Source: Pseudolysinimonas kribbensis
GTDB lineage: Bacteria; Actinomycetota; Actinomycetes; Actinomycetales; Microbacteriaceae
Direction: 5' to 3'
NCBI RefSeq assembly: GCF_030161895.1
Contig: NZ_BSVB01000001.1
Span: 2,418,001 to 2,482,000, forward strand
Length of the DNA stretch: 64,000 nucleotides
Made by a program: the position numbers and the translations under genes
Shown: positions 37,911-47,249 of the stretch, piece after piece
Layout of the letters: the number at the start of each line of letters is the position of its first letter
Numbering within the stretch: the stretch's first letter is position 1
The notes under the pieces: generated by a model
What the model was told of the DNA's origin: nothing
The model's input: the letters and a program-made list of their open reading frames with translations, nothing else
Database searches by the model: none

Positions 37911-39287
37911 ATGGCCATCGCCACCATCAACCCCGCCACCGGCGAGACGCTGAAGACCTTCGAGCCGCACAGCGCGGCGCAGATCGAGGAGATCCTCGCG
38001 CGTGCCGACGCGGCCAACGCGCTCATGCGCGCCACCACGTTCGCCCAGCGCTCGGCGTGGATGCACGCGGCCGCCGACCTCATGGATGCCGAGCTCGACC
38101 GCGTGGCGGGCCTGGCATCCACCGAGATGGGCAAGACGATCGGCACCGCGAAGTACGAGGTCACGAAGTCGGCCAACGGCATGCGGCACTACGCGGATCA
38201 TGCCGAGGAGTACCTCGCCGACGAGACGCCCGTCGAGGCGTCGACGGTCGGGGCGAGCGCTGCGCGCGTCGTCTTCCAGCCGATCGGCACGATCCTCGCG
38301 GTCATGCCCTGGAACTACCCGTTCTGGCAGGTGATCCGGTTCGCGGCGCCCGCGCTCATGGCCGGCAACACCGGGCTGCTCAAGCACGCGTCGAGCGTGC
38401 CGCAGACCGCGCTGTATCTGGGCGAGTTGTTCGAGAGGGCCGGATTCCCGGCGGGCGCGTTCCAGACGCTGCTGGTCGAGGGCGCCGCCGCCTCGAAGCT
38501 CATCGACGATCGCCGGATCAAGGGCGTGACCCTCACCGGCTCGGTCGGCGCGGGTTCGGCGGTGGCCGAGGCCGCGGGGCGCAACGTCAAGAAGAGCGTG
38601 CTCGAGCTCGGCGGCACCGACGTCTTCGTCGTCATGCCCTCGGCGGATGTCGCGAAGTCGGCCGAGTTCGGGGCGAACTCGCGCACGCAGAACAGCGGGC
38701 AGAGCTGCATCTGCGCCAAGCGGTTCTACGTGCACGAGGACGTCTACGACGAGTGGTTCGCGGCGTTCCTGGCCAAGATGGAGGCGACCACGGGCGGCGA
38801 CCCGTTCGATCCCGCGACCGGTTTCGGGCCGATGGCGACCGAGCAGGTGCGGGCCGAGGCCCACGAGCTCGTCGAGGACGCCAAGGCGAAGGGCGTCACG
38901 GTGCACACGGGCGGTGAGCTGCCGAGCGGCCCCGGCTGGTTCTATCCCTCGACGGTGTTCACCGACGTGACCCCCGAGATGCGGATCTACCGCGAGGAGT
39001 GCTTCGGCCCCGTCGCCTGCGTCTACCGGGTCTCGAGCGTCGAGGAGGCGATCGAGCGCTCCAACGACTCCGACTTCGGCCTCGCGGCGTCCGTGTGGAC
39101 GACCGACCCGGCGGAGCTCGCGCGGCTGCAGGAGGGGCTCGAGTTCGGCGCCGTCTTCGCCAACGGCAACACCGCCTCGTTCTTCGGGCTGCCGTTCGGC
39201 GGTGTCAAGGACTCGGGCTACGGGCGCGAGCTCGGCAGGTTCGGCATCCGCGAGTTCGTCAACACGAAGACGGTCTGGGAGGCCTGA
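37911..39287 (+). CDS. NAD(P)-dependent aldehyde dehydrogenase, succinate-semialdehyde-dehydrogenase type
   Basis: 458 aa, uninterrupted. AAGGAG about 9 bases before the ATG. Motifs: MPWNYPFWQVIRFAAPALMAGNTGLLKHASSVPQTAL, VTLTGSVGAGSAVAEAAGRNVKKSVLELGGTDVFVV with the catalytic Glu near residue 232, NSGQSCICAKRFYV with the catalytic Cys near 264, and REECFGPVACVYRV. Gln before the Cys region and length match SSADH/GabD-like enzymes. In this operon it could oxidise the aldehyde made by the copper amine oxidase. Confidence 0.93.
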   Translation: MAIATINPATGETLKTFEPHSAAQIEEILARADAANALMRATTFAQRSAWMHAAADLMDAELDRVAGLASTEMGKTIGTAKYEVTKSANGMRHYADHAEEYLADETPVEASTVGASAARVVFQPIGTILAVMPWNYPFWQVIRFAAPALMAGNTGLLKHASSVPQTALYLGELFERAGFPAGAFQTLLVEGAAASKLIDDRRIKGVTLTGSVGAGSAVAEAAGRNVKKSVLELGGTDVFVVMPSADVAKSAEFGANSRTQNSGQSCICAKRFYVHEDVYDEWFAAFLAKMEATTGGDPFDPATGFGPMATEQVRAEAHELVEDAKAKGVTVHTGGELPSGPGWFYPSTVFTDVTPEMRIYREECFGPVACVYRVSSVEEAIERSNDSDFGLAASVWTTDPAELARLQEGLEFGAVFANGNTASFFGLPFGGVKDSGYGRELGRFGIREFVNTKTVWEA

Positions 39288-39751
39288 TGACGACGGCCGG
39301 TGTGGGATCGGGTGACGTGGTGGCGCCCGCTCCCCGCCGGTCGATCGGTTGGCCGGTCGTCGTGCACGCGGGGATGCTCGGTGCCATGGCGCTCGCGATG
39401 CTGCCGGGCGGATCGCCGACCGACCAGCTCGCGGCACTCGCCGTGCTGGTGGCGCTCGGGCTCGCCCTCGCGCCGTTCGCGCGCAGCCGGCCGCATCTCG
39501 TCGCCGCGCTGGTCGACCTCGCCGCGATGGGCGCCATGGTGCTCGCCATGATCGCGACGACGCCGGCGACCGCCGTGCATGCCGGGCACGCGCACGGCGG
39601 TGGCGCGGGCGCCCTGGCCGAGGTCGCGGTCGTGATCGCCTGGGCGGTGGCGCGCCTGCCGTCCACTCGCACCCGTGCGGATCGCGCGCTCGCGGCCGCC
39701 ACGGCGCTGTCCCTCGTCGCGATGCCGCTGCTGGCTCTCACCGCGCCGTGA
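39287..39751 (+). CDS. Small membrane protein of unknown function with a His-rich loop
   Basis: 154 aa. ATG overlaps the dehydrogenase stop by one base. Four hydrophobic helices: WPVVVHAGMLGAMALAMLPG, LAALAVLVALGLALAPFA, LVAALVDLAAMGAMVLAMIATTPATAV and a C-terminal ALAAATALSLVAMPLLALTAP. A HAGHAHGGG loop could bind a metal such as the copper needed by the amine oxidase, but this is speculation from composition only. I do not recognise the family. Last gene of the operon; a hairpin element follows. Confidence 0.6.
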   Translation: MTTAGVGSGDVVAPAPRRSIGWPVVVHAGMLGAMALAMLPGGSPTDQLAALAVLVALGLALAPFARSRPHLVAALVDLAAMGAMVLAMIATTPATAVHAGHAHGGGAGALAEVAVVIAWAVARLPSTRTRADRALAAATALSLVAMPLLALTAP

Positions 39752-39774
39752 TGACCCGCTCGTCCTCATCGACC

Positions 39775-39822
39775 TGACCCAGATGCCCGGTGCGGCGACG
39801 CTCCGACCGGTCATCTGCGTCA
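39775..39822. repeat. Imperfect 17-bp inverted repeat in the gap after the long operon
   Basis: TGACCCAGATGCCCGGT (39775-39791) pairs with ACCGGTCATCTGCGTCA (39806-39822), 15 of 17 positions, loop 14 nt. It shares the TGAC..CAGATG core with the element at 5943-5995. It could terminate the 22.8-39.75 kb transcript or belong to the small hairpin family. Confidence 0.55.
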
Positions 39823-39870
39823 ACTCGATGCCGGTCGCCCCGGAGCGGCAGTGACGCGGGCTCGAGCCCT

Positions 39871-40901
39871 ATGCTGCGAATCGTGCCCGCCCGCCCCGCG
39901 ACTCCGACGCTCTACGACGTCGCCCGCGAGGCCGGGGTGTCGTTGGCGACCGCCTCGCGTGCGCTCAACGGCAGCGCCCGGCGGGTCCGCGAGGACTCCC
40001 GGGTGAAGGTGCTCGCCGCCGCCGAGCGGCTCGGCTACTCCACCAACGCGCCCGCCCAGGCGTTCGCGCGCGGAGGATCGACGAGCATCTTCCTCGTCGT
40101 GAGCGACATCACCGACCCCTTCTTCGCGGCGATCGCGGCCGGGGCGATGCGGCGCGCGGGATCGGACGGCCGGCTCGTGCTCATGGGGGTCACGGAGCGC
40201 GATCCGGCCCGCGAGCTCGACATGGTGCGCACGGCGCGGCGGCAGCGGCCGGCGGCGATCGTGCTCGCCGGAAGCCGCCGGCATCCGGACCGCACGCGCG
40301 CCGCCCTCCTCGGCGAGCTGGACGCGTTCGAGGCGGGAGGCGGCCGGGTGGTCGCGATCGGTCAGGACTCCCTGCCGTACGCGCGGGTCTCGTTCGATCA
40401 CGCCGGCTCGGGGCGCGATCTCGCGGCGGCCGTGGCCGGCCTCGGATATCGCCGCCCGCTCGTGCTGGCGGGCCCGGCCGAACTGCAGATCGCGCGCGAG
40501 CGGGTGCGCGGTCTGGCCGACGGCTTCGAGACCGCGGGCATCCCGCTGTCCGGCGATCGCGTGGTCTCCGGCGGCTTCGGGCGCGATGACGGCGAGGCGA
40601 CGATGCGGGACCTGCTGCGGGCCGGCGTCGAGGCCGACCTCGTGGTGGCGGTCAACGACGTCATGGCCATCGGGGCGCTCGCGGCTTTGCGCGAGGCCGG
40701 GGTCGGGGTGCCCGACCGGATGGGCGTGGCGGGCTTCGACGACATCGCGCCGTCGCGAGACGCCGCCCCTGCGCTCACGACGGTGCGGCTGCCGCTCGAG
40801 GAGGCGGGGAGCACGCGATCGAGCTCGCCCTCGGCGACGAGGTCCACCCGCGGGTGCGGCTCGGCACGACGGTGCTGATGCGCGCGAGCACGGCCGCCTG
40901 A
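39871..40901 (+). CDS. LacI-family transcriptional regulator 1 (frame break at 40806-40809)
   Basis: About 343 aa. HTH with hinge: ATPTLYDVAREAGVSLATASRALNGSARRVREDSRVKVLAAAERLGYSTNAPAQAFARG. Periplasmic-binding-like sensor: SIFLVVSDITDPFFAAIAAGA, VAVNDVMAIGALAALREAGVGVPDRMGVAGFDDIAPSRDAAPALTTVRLP. The break in GCGGGGAGCACG (restored GCGGGCGAGCACG) near the C-terminus gives LEEAGEHAIELALGDEVHPRVRLGTTVLMRASTAA and a TGA at 40899-40901. It is directly upstream of the operator and operon at 40948, its likely target. ATG at 39871; GTG at 39883 is an alternative. Confidence 0.9.
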
Positions 40902-40919
40902 GCCGCGGGCTCGCACTCC

Positions 40920-40967
40920 TCGACGCGGCGGGACACTGCCGCTATGCTACGGAAAGCACTTTCCGTA
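40920..40967 (+). promoter_or_regulatory. Promoter with overlapping LacI-type operator
   Basis: TACGGAAAGCACTTTCCGTA (40948-40967) is a 20-bp palindrome with 9-bp arms around CA. Its core GGAAAGCACTTTCC closely resembles known LacI/GalR-family operators. It starts at the last base of a -10-like TATGCT (40943-40948), with a -35-like TCGACG (40920-40925) at 17-base spacing. Binding would cover the start site and block transcription. GAGGAG (40971-40976) precedes the ATG at 40983. The upstream LacI regulator is the obvious candidate. Confidence 0.75.
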
Positions 40968-40982
40968 CGCGAGGAGAACCGC

Positions 40983-42128
40983 ATGACCCGCACCACCCGA
41001 CTCGGCGTGATCATGAACGGCGTCTCCGGACGCATGGGGTACCGGCAGCACCTCGTGCGCTCGATCCTGGCGATCCGCGAGGAGGGCGGCGTGCTGCTCT
41101 CCGACGGCTCCCGCGTCATGCCCGACCCCGTGCTCGTCGGCCGCGACGAGGACAAGCTGCGGGTGCTGGCCGAGCGACACGGCCTCGAGCACTGGACGAC
41201 CGATCTCGATGCGGTCCTGGCCGATCCCGAGTACCCGCTCTACGCCGACTTCCTCGTCACGACCAAGCGCGTCGACGCGATCCGCCGCGCCATCGCCGCC
41301 GGCAAGGACATCTACACCGAGAAGCCCACCGCCGAGTCGTTCGCCGACGCCCTCGACCTCGCCCGCCGCGCGCGCGAGGCGGGCGTCAAGAGCGGCGTGG
41401 TGCACGACAAGCTCTACCTGCCCGGGTTGCAGAAGCTGCGCCGGCTCATCGACTCGGGCTTCTTCGGCCGCATCCTCAGCGTGCGCGGCGAGTTCGGCTA
41501 CTGGGTGTTCGAGGGCGACTGGCAGACCGCCCAGCGGCCGAGCTGGAACTACCGCGCCGAGGACGGCGGCGGCATCACCTCCGACATGTTCGCCCACTGG
41601 AACTACGTGATCGAGAACCTCTTCGGATCGATCTCGTCGGTGTACGCGCGGGCGGTCACCCACATCCCGCAGCGCGTCGACGAGCACGGCGTGACGTACC
41701 CGGCCACGGCCGACGACGCGGCCTACGCGATCTTCGAGCTCGCGAACGGCGCCGTCGTGCAGCTGAACTCGAGCTGGGCGGTGCGGGTGCACCGCAAGGA
41801 GCTCGTCGAGTTCCAGGTGGACGGCACCCTCGGATCAGCGGTCGTCGGCCTGTTCGGCGCCGAGATCCAGCCGCGCAACGCCACCCCGAAACCGGTCTGG
41901 AACCCCGACGTGCCCGACCCGCGCGACTACCTGGGCGACTGGCACGAGCTGCCCGAGAACGACGTCTTCGAGAACGGGTTCAAGACCCAGTGGGAGCAGT
42001 TCATCCGGCATGTCGCGGAGGACGCGCCGTACACGTTCGATCTGCTCGCGGGCGCTCGCGGTGTGCGGCTGAGCGAGGAGGGCCTGCGCAGCTCAGCCGA
42101 GGGCGCCGCGTCGATCTCGCGCCGGTGA
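40983..42128 (+). CDS. Gfo/Idh/MocA-family oxidoreductase 4
   Basis: 381 aa, uninterrupted. LGVIMNGVSGRMGYRQHLVRSILAIREEGGV, then YADFLVTTKRVDAIRRAIAAGKDIYTEKPTAESFADALDLARRA with EKP, SGVVHDKLYLPGLQKLRRLIDSGFFGRILSVRGEFGYWVFEGDWQ and GGGITSDMFAHWNYVIENLFG. GVSGRMGYRQH is a distinctive variant of the cofactor loop seen in oxidoreductases paired with DUF993. First gene of the LacI-controlled operon; substrate unknown, possibly an inositol-like or amino cyclic polyol. Confidence 0.92.
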   Translation: MTRTTRLGVIMNGVSGRMGYRQHLVRSILAIREEGGVLLSDGSRVMPDPVLVGRDEDKLRVLAERHGLEHWTTDLDAVLADPEYPLYADFLVTTKRVDAIRRAIAAGKDIYTEKPTAESFADALDLARRAREAGVKSGVVHDKLYLPGLQKLRRLIDSGFFGRILSVRGEFGYWVFEGDWQTAQRPSWNYRAEDGGGITSDMFAHWNYVIENLFGSISSVYARAVTHIPQRVDEHGVTYPATADDAAYAIFELANGAVVQLNSSWAVRVHRKELVEFQVDGTLGSAVVGLFGAEIQPRNATPKPVWNPDVPDPRDYLGDWHELPENDVFENGFKTQWEQFIRHVAEDAPYTFDLLAGARGVRLSEEGLRSSAEGAASISRR

Positions 42129-42132
42129 CCCT

Positions 42133-43323
42133 GTGAGCTCGGTCGCGCTGCTCGGCGCCGACGGCACGTCGACGCGGCTCGAGCTCGCACCCCCGCCGCC
42201 GGACCCGCGACCGGCGCACGCCCCGCGCACCCGCGAGGTGTTCGCCGCGGCGCACGTCGTGCCGCGGGCCTGGGCCGACAACACGCCCGGCGCCCCGGCG
42301 GAGCTCGACTGGGACGCCACCCTCGCGTTCCGCCGTCACGTCTGGTCGTGGGGTCTCGGCGTCGCCGACGCGATGGACACCGCGCAGCGCAACATGGGCC
42401 TGGACTGGGCCGCGACCACCGAGCTGATCCGGCGCAGCGCCGCGGCGGCCCGGGAGGTCGGGGGCCCGCTCGTGGTCGGCGTCAACACCGACCACGTGGC
42501 CGAGCCCGTCATTCCGCTCGACGCGGTCATCGACGCGTACCTCACGCAGCTCGAGGTCGCGGAGGACGCCGGCGCGGGTGTCGTGCTCATGGCATCCCGG
42601 CACCTCGCGCGCGCCGCGGAGTCCGCCGCCGACTACGAGCGCGTGTACCGCGCCGTTCTCGACCGGGCCGGCGCCCCCGTCGTGCTGCACTGGCTCGGCG
42701 ACGCGTTCGACGCGCAGCTGGCCGGCTACTTCGGCCCCGCCGGCTCGACGGGCGCCGACTGGCGGGCGGCCGCGGAGACCGTGCAGCGGATCATCGGCGA
42801 GAACCTCGCGAAGGTCCGCGGCATCAAGATGTCGCTGCTCGACGCCGAGGCGGAGCGCGTGGTGCGCGCCGGACTGCCCGCGCCCGCGCGGCTCTACACG
42901 GGCGACGACTACCACTACGTCGAGCTCATCGAGGGCGGGCGAGACGTCGACGGCGTGCAGCGCCACTCCGACGCCCTGCTCGGCGCCTTCGCCGCGGTCG
43001 CGCCGCGCGCCGCCGTGGCGCTCGCCGCGCTCGATGACGGCGACACCGCCCGCTACCGCGCCGTTCTCGCGCCCACCGAGGCGCTCGCCCGGCAGGTGTT
43101 CGCGGCGCCCACTCCCTATTACAAGACGGGCGTCGCATTCCTCAGCTGGCTGAACGGACATCAGAGCGCGTTCCAGCTCGTGGGCGGACTGCACGCCGGC
43201 CGCGGCCTCGTGCACCTGAGCGAACTCGTGCGGCTTGCCGACGCGGCCGCCGCGCTCGAGAGTCCCGACCTCGCCGCCGAGCGCTGGGGTGCCCTGCTGC
43301 GGGTGAACGGCATCGAGGCATGA
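42133..43323 (+). CDS. DUF993 family protein (TIM-barrel aldolase/lyase-like)
   Basis: 396 aa, GTG start 4 bases after the preceding stop. Characteristic DUF993 stretches: AAAHVVPRAWADNTPGAPAELDWDATLAFRRHVWSWGLGVADAMDTAQRNMGLDW, GVNTDHV, VLHWLGDAFDAQLAGYFG and KVRGIKMSLLDAEAERVVRAGLPAPARLYTGDDYHYVELIEGG. The barrel with an internal Lys (GIKMS) resembles dihydrodipicolinate-synthase-like aldolases, but no reaction is established to my knowledge. It co-occurs with the flanking Gfo and TIM-barrel genes, suggesting carbon-carbon bond cleavage of a sugar acid or cyclitol derivative. Confidence 0.88.
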   Translation: MSSVALLGADGTSTRLELAPPPPDPRPAHAPRTREVFAAAHVVPRAWADNTPGAPAELDWDATLAFRRHVWSWGLGVADAMDTAQRNMGLDWAATTELIRRSAAAAREVGGPLVVGVNTDHVAEPVIPLDAVIDAYLTQLEVAEDAGAGVVLMASRHLARAAESAADYERVYRAVLDRAGAPVVLHWLGDAFDAQLAGYFGPAGSTGADWRAAAETVQRIIGENLAKVRGIKMSLLDAEAERVVRAGLPAPARLYTGDDYHYVELIEGGRDVDGVQRHSDALLGAFAAVAPRAAVALAALDDGDTARYRAVLAPTEALARQVFAAPTPYYKTGVAFLSWLNGHQSAFQLVGGLHAGRGLVHLSELVRLADAAAALESPDLAAERWGALLRVNGIEA

Positions 43324-44150
43324 ACCGCTTCTCGCTCAACCAGGCGACCATCAAGAAGGCCGACCTCGCGACGGCGCTGCGCGTGACCGCCGAGGCCGGC
43401 ATCCCGGCGATCGGGCTGTGGCGCGAGCCCGTGCAGGAGGTCGGCCTCGCCCGGGCCGCGGACCTCGTGCGGGGGTCGGGGCTGCGCGTCTCGAGCCTGT
43501 GCCGGGGCGGCTTCTTCACGACTCCCGAGAGACCGGAGCGCCGCGCCGCGCTCGACGACAACCGCCGGGCCCTCGACGAGGCCGAGGCGCTCGGCGCCCC
43601 GACCCTCGTGCTCGTCGTGGGCGGTCTGCCCGCCGGCTCGACCGACCTCGTCGGCGCGCGCTCCCGGGTCGCCGACGCGCTGGCCGAGCTCGCGCCCGAC
43701 GCCACGGCGAGGGGCGTGCAGCTCTCGATCGAGCCGCTGCATCCCATGTACGCGGCCGATCGCGCTGTCGTCTCGACGCTCGGTCAGGCGCTCGACCTCG
43801 CCGCGCCGTTCGAGCCCGCCGCCGTCGGCGTCGTCGTCGACACCTTCCACGTCTGGTGGGATCCCGAGCTCGCCGCGCAGGTCGCGCGCGCCGGCCGCGA
43901 GGGCCGCATCGCCTCCTATCAGGTGTGCGACTGGGTGACGCCCATCGCGCCGGACGCTCTCCTGTCCCGCGGCATCCCGGGCGACGGCCACATCGACTTC
44001 ACCGCCGTGACCGCCCTGCTGCGCGACGCAGGCTACACGGGCGACGTGGAATGCGAGGTGTTCCGGCAGGAGGTGTGGGACGCCGACCCCGCCGAGGTCG
44101 CGCGGCGCTGCGCCGCCGCCTACCGGGAGTTCGTCGAGCCGGTGCTCTGA
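43320..44150 (+). CDS. Sugar phosphate isomerase/epimerase, TIM barrel 3
   Basis: 276 aa, ATGA overlap. RFSLNQATIKKADLATALRVTAEAGIPAIGLWREPVQEVG is the start of an IolE/hydroxypyruvate-isomerase-like barrel. LSIEPLHPMYAADRAVVSTLGQALDLA holds a metal-ligand Glu, VGVVVDTFHVWWDPELAAQVARAG an Asp/His, and VCDWVTPIAPDALLSRGIPGDGHIDFTAVTALLRDAGYTGDVECEVF the last ligands. Third gene of the Gfo-DUF993-barrel operon. Confidence 0.9.
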   Translation: MNRFSLNQATIKKADLATALRVTAEAGIPAIGLWREPVQEVGLARAADLVRGSGLRVSSLCRGGFFTTPERPERRAALDDNRRALDEAEALGAPTLVLVVGGLPAGSTDLVGARSRVADALAELAPDATARGVQLSIEPLHPMYAADRAVVSTLGQALDLAAPFEPAAVGVVVDTFHVWWDPELAAQVARAGREGRIASYQVCDWVTPIAPDALLSRGIPGDGHIDFTAVTALLRDAGYTGDVECEVFRQEVWDADPAEVARRCAAAYREFVEPVL

Positions 44151-44190
44151 GCATCTTGCCGCCGTCGCGGCGGGCGGCGAGGATCGGAGC

Positions 44191-44511
44191 ATGACCGACG
44201 CCCCCGCCCCCGTGCAGCGCATGGTCGAGGCGACCAACGCCGCCGACAGCGACGCGTTCGTGGCCTGCTTCGCGCCGGACGCCTACCTCGAGGACTGGGG
44301 GCGGGGCTTCCACGGTCGGGAGGGCGTGGCGGCGTGGGACCGGACCGACAACATCGGCGTGCACATGCACTTCGAGGTCGACGCCGCCCGTCGCGACGGC
44401 GACGACTGGGTCGTCACCCTCGTCTCGACGGGCGGCGGCTACAACGGCACGAGCGAGATCCGGTTCCGTCTCGACGGTGACCTCATCGCGCGGATGATCA
44501 TCGCCGGGTAG
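44191..44511 (+). CDS. SnoaL-like/NTF2-fold protein
   Basis: 106 aa. PVQRMVEATNAADSDAFVACFAPDAYLEDWGRGFHGREGVAAWDRTDNIGVHMHFEV matches the SnoaL/nuclear-transport-factor-2-like cone fold; the C-terminus [19 protein letters not shown] closes it. Members act as small isomerases or hydrolases or as ligand-binding proteins; no catalytic set can be assigned. It starts 40 bases after the previous gene and its 3' end overlaps the convergent GPD gene by 14 bases. Confidence 0.8.
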   Translation: MTDAPAPVQRMVEATNAADSDAFVACFAPDAYLEDWGRGFHGREGVAAWDRTDNIGVHMHFEVDAARRDGDDWVVTLVSTGGGYNGTSEIRFRLDGDLIARMIIAG

Positions 44512-45474
44512 CGCCTGCGTCGGCCGGGAGCTCGAGGAGGGACGCCATCAGGTCCGGGTGATCGACGAAGACCCCATCGACGCCCGCGTCGAGAATGCGG
44601 CGCCACTCACCCCGCCAGTCGCCCCAGGCCGCGTCCGGTCCGGGCATCCGGAATGGCGGCGTCAGGTAGCGGTTCTCGGGCCGCAGGGTCCAGCAGAAGA
44701 CCTCGAGTCCGGCCGCGTGCGCCCGGGTCACGATGCCGTCGGGACGTTCCGCGGACGCCAGCACGAGCGGTCGCTCCAGGCTGATCCCATCGAGGTCCCG
44801 CGCGATCCACTGCAGCTTCGGGTCGTCGAGCTCATCGACGGCCGCCTCGTCCTCCAGGAGCCGGATCAGGCGCCCTCCGTCGCCCTCGGCGGCCAGTTCG
44901 TGGAGGGGCTCCGACTCGAAGCTCTCGGTGACGAGGCGCGGGTCGCGTCCCGCCCAGCCGCGCCGGGCGAGGTCGCGACGGTACGCCTCGGTCATCGAGA
45001 GGCCGAGGGAGGCGAAGTGTTCCACATGCTTGAGCTCGGCCACGATGCCCAGCCGGCGACCGCTGCGGAGGGATTCGCGCTCCACCAGCTCGATCAGGTC
45101 GGGGAAGGACAGCAGGCCGAAGCGGTCGTCGAACGCGGCGTTGGCCGGGCGGACCCCGGGCGGCGCTCCCGGGCACGCAGGGTGCGCAACTCCGCCCAGG
45201 CGAAGTCCTCCGTGAACCAGCCCGTGACCTCCTGACCGTCGACCGTCGCCGTGCGGCGGCGGTCGGCGAACTCGCGTCGGTCGGCCACGTCGGTGGTCCC
45301 CGAGATCTCGTTCTCGTGGCGCAGCACGAGCACCCCGTCGCCGGAGAGCACGAGATCCGGCTCCACGGCATCCGCACCCTGGGCGAAGGCGAGTTCGTAA
45401 GCCGCCGACGTGTGCTCGGGCCGGTAGCCGCTGGCGCCCCGATGCCCGATGACGAGCGGTCGATCCGGCGTCAT
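44498..45474 (-). CDS. Glycerophosphodiester phosphodiesterase, frame break at 45154-45157
   Basis: About 325 aa, probably cytosolic (no signal peptide). Hydrolyses glycerophosphodiesters to glycerol-3-phosphate and an alcohol. [50 protein letters not shown] holds the GPD catalytic His pair and metal-binding Glu/Asp. The break on the minus strand (CCGGGGTCC restored to CCGGGCGTCC) gives [53 protein letters not shown]. The end has [14 protein letters not shown] and [17 protein letters not shown] overlaps the permease stop by 4 bases, so the ABC importer and this enzyme are one operon. Confidence 0.9.
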
Positions 45475-46295
45475 TCCTTGATGGCCCCAGCCAGCATCCC
45501 GCGGATGAAGTACCGCTGGAGGATCGCGTACAGGATGATGAGGGGCAGCGCCACGATCGTGGCGGCGGCCGAGAGCAGCGCGTACTGCGTGACGAACTGG
45601 CTCTGGAAGAAGCTCAGGGCCAGCGGCGCCGTCCGGAACGACTCGCTCGTGATCATCACGAGCGAGAGCAGGAAGTCGTTCCACGTCCACATGAACGTGA
45701 GCATCACCATCGTGATCACCGCGGGCCGGACCACCGGCACCAGCACCTGCCACAGGGTCCGCATGTCGCCGGCCCCGTCGAGACGGGCGGCCTCGATCAG
45801 GCTGGACGGGATGGCGGCGAAGAAGCCGCGCATCCAGAAGATCCCGAACGCGACGCTCTGCGCGATCTGGGGCAGGATCAGGGCGGCGTAGGTGTCGGTC
45901 AGGCCGACGTCGCGCATCTCGAAGTAGAGCGGGATGATGTACGCCTCGAGCGGGATGAACATCCCGATGAGCATCAGGTAGAACAGCACGTTGCGTCCCG
46001 CGAAGCGCATGCGCGCGAAGGCGAAGCCGGCGAGGATCGAGAAGACCGCGGCGACGACGACCGTCGTGACGGTCACGATGACGCTGGAGAGCATGTACTG
46101 CGAGAACCGGCCCTGATTCCAGGCCTGCACGAAGTTGCCGAAGTCGAGCGAGCGGGGGATCGCGAAGGACGCGGTCGCCTGGTCCGCCGGCGTCAGCGCG
46201 GTGAGGACGACCCCGACGATCGGGATGAGCGAGATGAGCGCGAACAGGCCGAGGACCGCGTAGTTCACGATGGCCTCGGGGCGGGACAGTCTCAT
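45471..46295 (-). CDS. CUT1-type ABC permease (MalG/UgpE-like)
   Basis: 274 aa, six TM segments, uninterrupted. [24 protein letters not shown] at TM1; the EAA loop [43 protein letters not shown]-terminus [25 protein letters not shown]. Overlaps both neighbours by 4 bases. Paired with the permease at 46292. Coupling to a phosphodiesterase suggests uptake of glycerophosphodiesters, as in the Ugp system, but the ligand is not proven. Confidence 0.92.
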   Translation of the reverse strand: MRLSRPEAIVNYAVLGLFALISLIPIVGVVLTALTPADQATASFAIPRSLDFGNFVQAWNQGRFSQYMLSSVIVTVTTVVVAAVFSILAGFAFARMRFAGRNVLFYLMLIGMFIPLEAYIIPLYFEMRDVGLTDTYAALILPQIAQSVAFGIFWMRGFFAAIPSSLIEAARLDGAGDMRTLWQVLVPVVRPAVITMVMLTFMWTWNDFLLSLVMITSESFRTAPLALSFFQSQFVTQYALLSAAATIVALPLIILYAILQRYFIRGMLAGAIKE

Positions 46296-47242
46296 AGGTC
46301 GTCCTTCGGCGCGATCCGGCGGATGAGCATCGTGATGAGCAGCACCAGGACCGTCAGGATGATCCCGATCGTCGTGGCCATACCGACCCGCCCCTGGTTG
46401 AAGGCGAGGTTGTACACCTGGAAGGCCGGCACGGTGGTGCTGGTGCCCGGTCCTCCGCCCGTCGTCACGAACACAACGTCGAAGGTCTTGAGGGCGGCGA
46501 CCACCGTCAGGGTCAGGGCGACCGACAGCGGCGCGCGCAGAGCGGGAAGCGTGACGGAGAACAGCTCACGCCAGAAGCCGGCCCCGTCCACCCGGGCCGC
46601 CTCGAACAGCTCGCGCGGGATCTGCGAGATGCCGGTGAGGAACAGCACGAGGCACAGGCCGATCTCGACCCACGTGCCGATCAGCCCCACCGCTGGCAGC
46701 GCCGTGGAGAAGTCGCCGAGCCAGGTGCGGGTCGCGACGCCGAGCCCGAAGATCCGCAGCACGGTGTTCAGCAGGCCGTCCGGCGCGTAGATCGACACCC
46801 AGATGACGCCGATGACCACGGCGGCGATCACCTGCGGCAGGAAGATGAGGGTCTGCAGGATGCCGGCACCCCGCAGCCGCGCAGCCCGCTGCAGGAGGGC
46901 GGCGAGCACGAGCGCGATCACGATCGGCAGCACCGCGTAGAAGAACACGAGCACGGCCACATGAGCGAACGACTGGGTGAGGGCCGGGTCGGTGACCGCC
47001 GCGACGTAGTTCCCGATGCCGACCCAGGTGGCGAGGCTGATGCCGTCCCATCGGAAGAAGGAGATCCAGATCGCCTGCCCGACCGGGTAGAGCACGAAGG
47101 CCGCGACGAACACGAACGCGGGCGCGACGTAGAGATACGCCCGGTGGTCCCGACGCCGGGGACGGCGCCGCGTTGCCGCGACGCCGTCCCCGTCAGGACC
47201 CGGTGAGGTGTGCGCCTGCGCGGCGCGTGCCTGGTCGGTCAT
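46292..47242 (-). CDS. CUT1-type ABC permease (MalF/UgpA-like)
   Basis: 316 aa, uninterrupted. Charged N-terminus then [35 protein letters not shown]. The EAA loop is [69 protein letters not shown], the classic MalF/UgpA signature. 7 bases downstream of the binding-protein gene. No ATPase gene accompanies this importer. Confidence 0.93.
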   Translation of the reverse strand: MTDQARAAQAHTSPGPDGDGVAATRRRPRRRDHRAYLYVAPAFVFVAAFVLYPVGQAIWISFFRWDGISLATWVGIGNYVAAVTDPALTQSFAHVAVLVFFYAVLPIVIALVLAALLQRAARLRGAGILQTLIFLPQVIAAVVIGVIWVSIYAPDGLLNTVLRIFGLGVATRTWLGDFSTALPAVGLIGTWVEIGLCLVLFLTGISQIPRELFEAARVDGAGFWRELFSVTLPALRAPLSVALTLTVVAALKTFDVVFVTTGGGPGTSTTVPAFQVYNLAFNQGRVGMATTIGIILTVLVLLITMLIRRIAPKDDL

Positions 47243-47249
47243 GCGTCGA

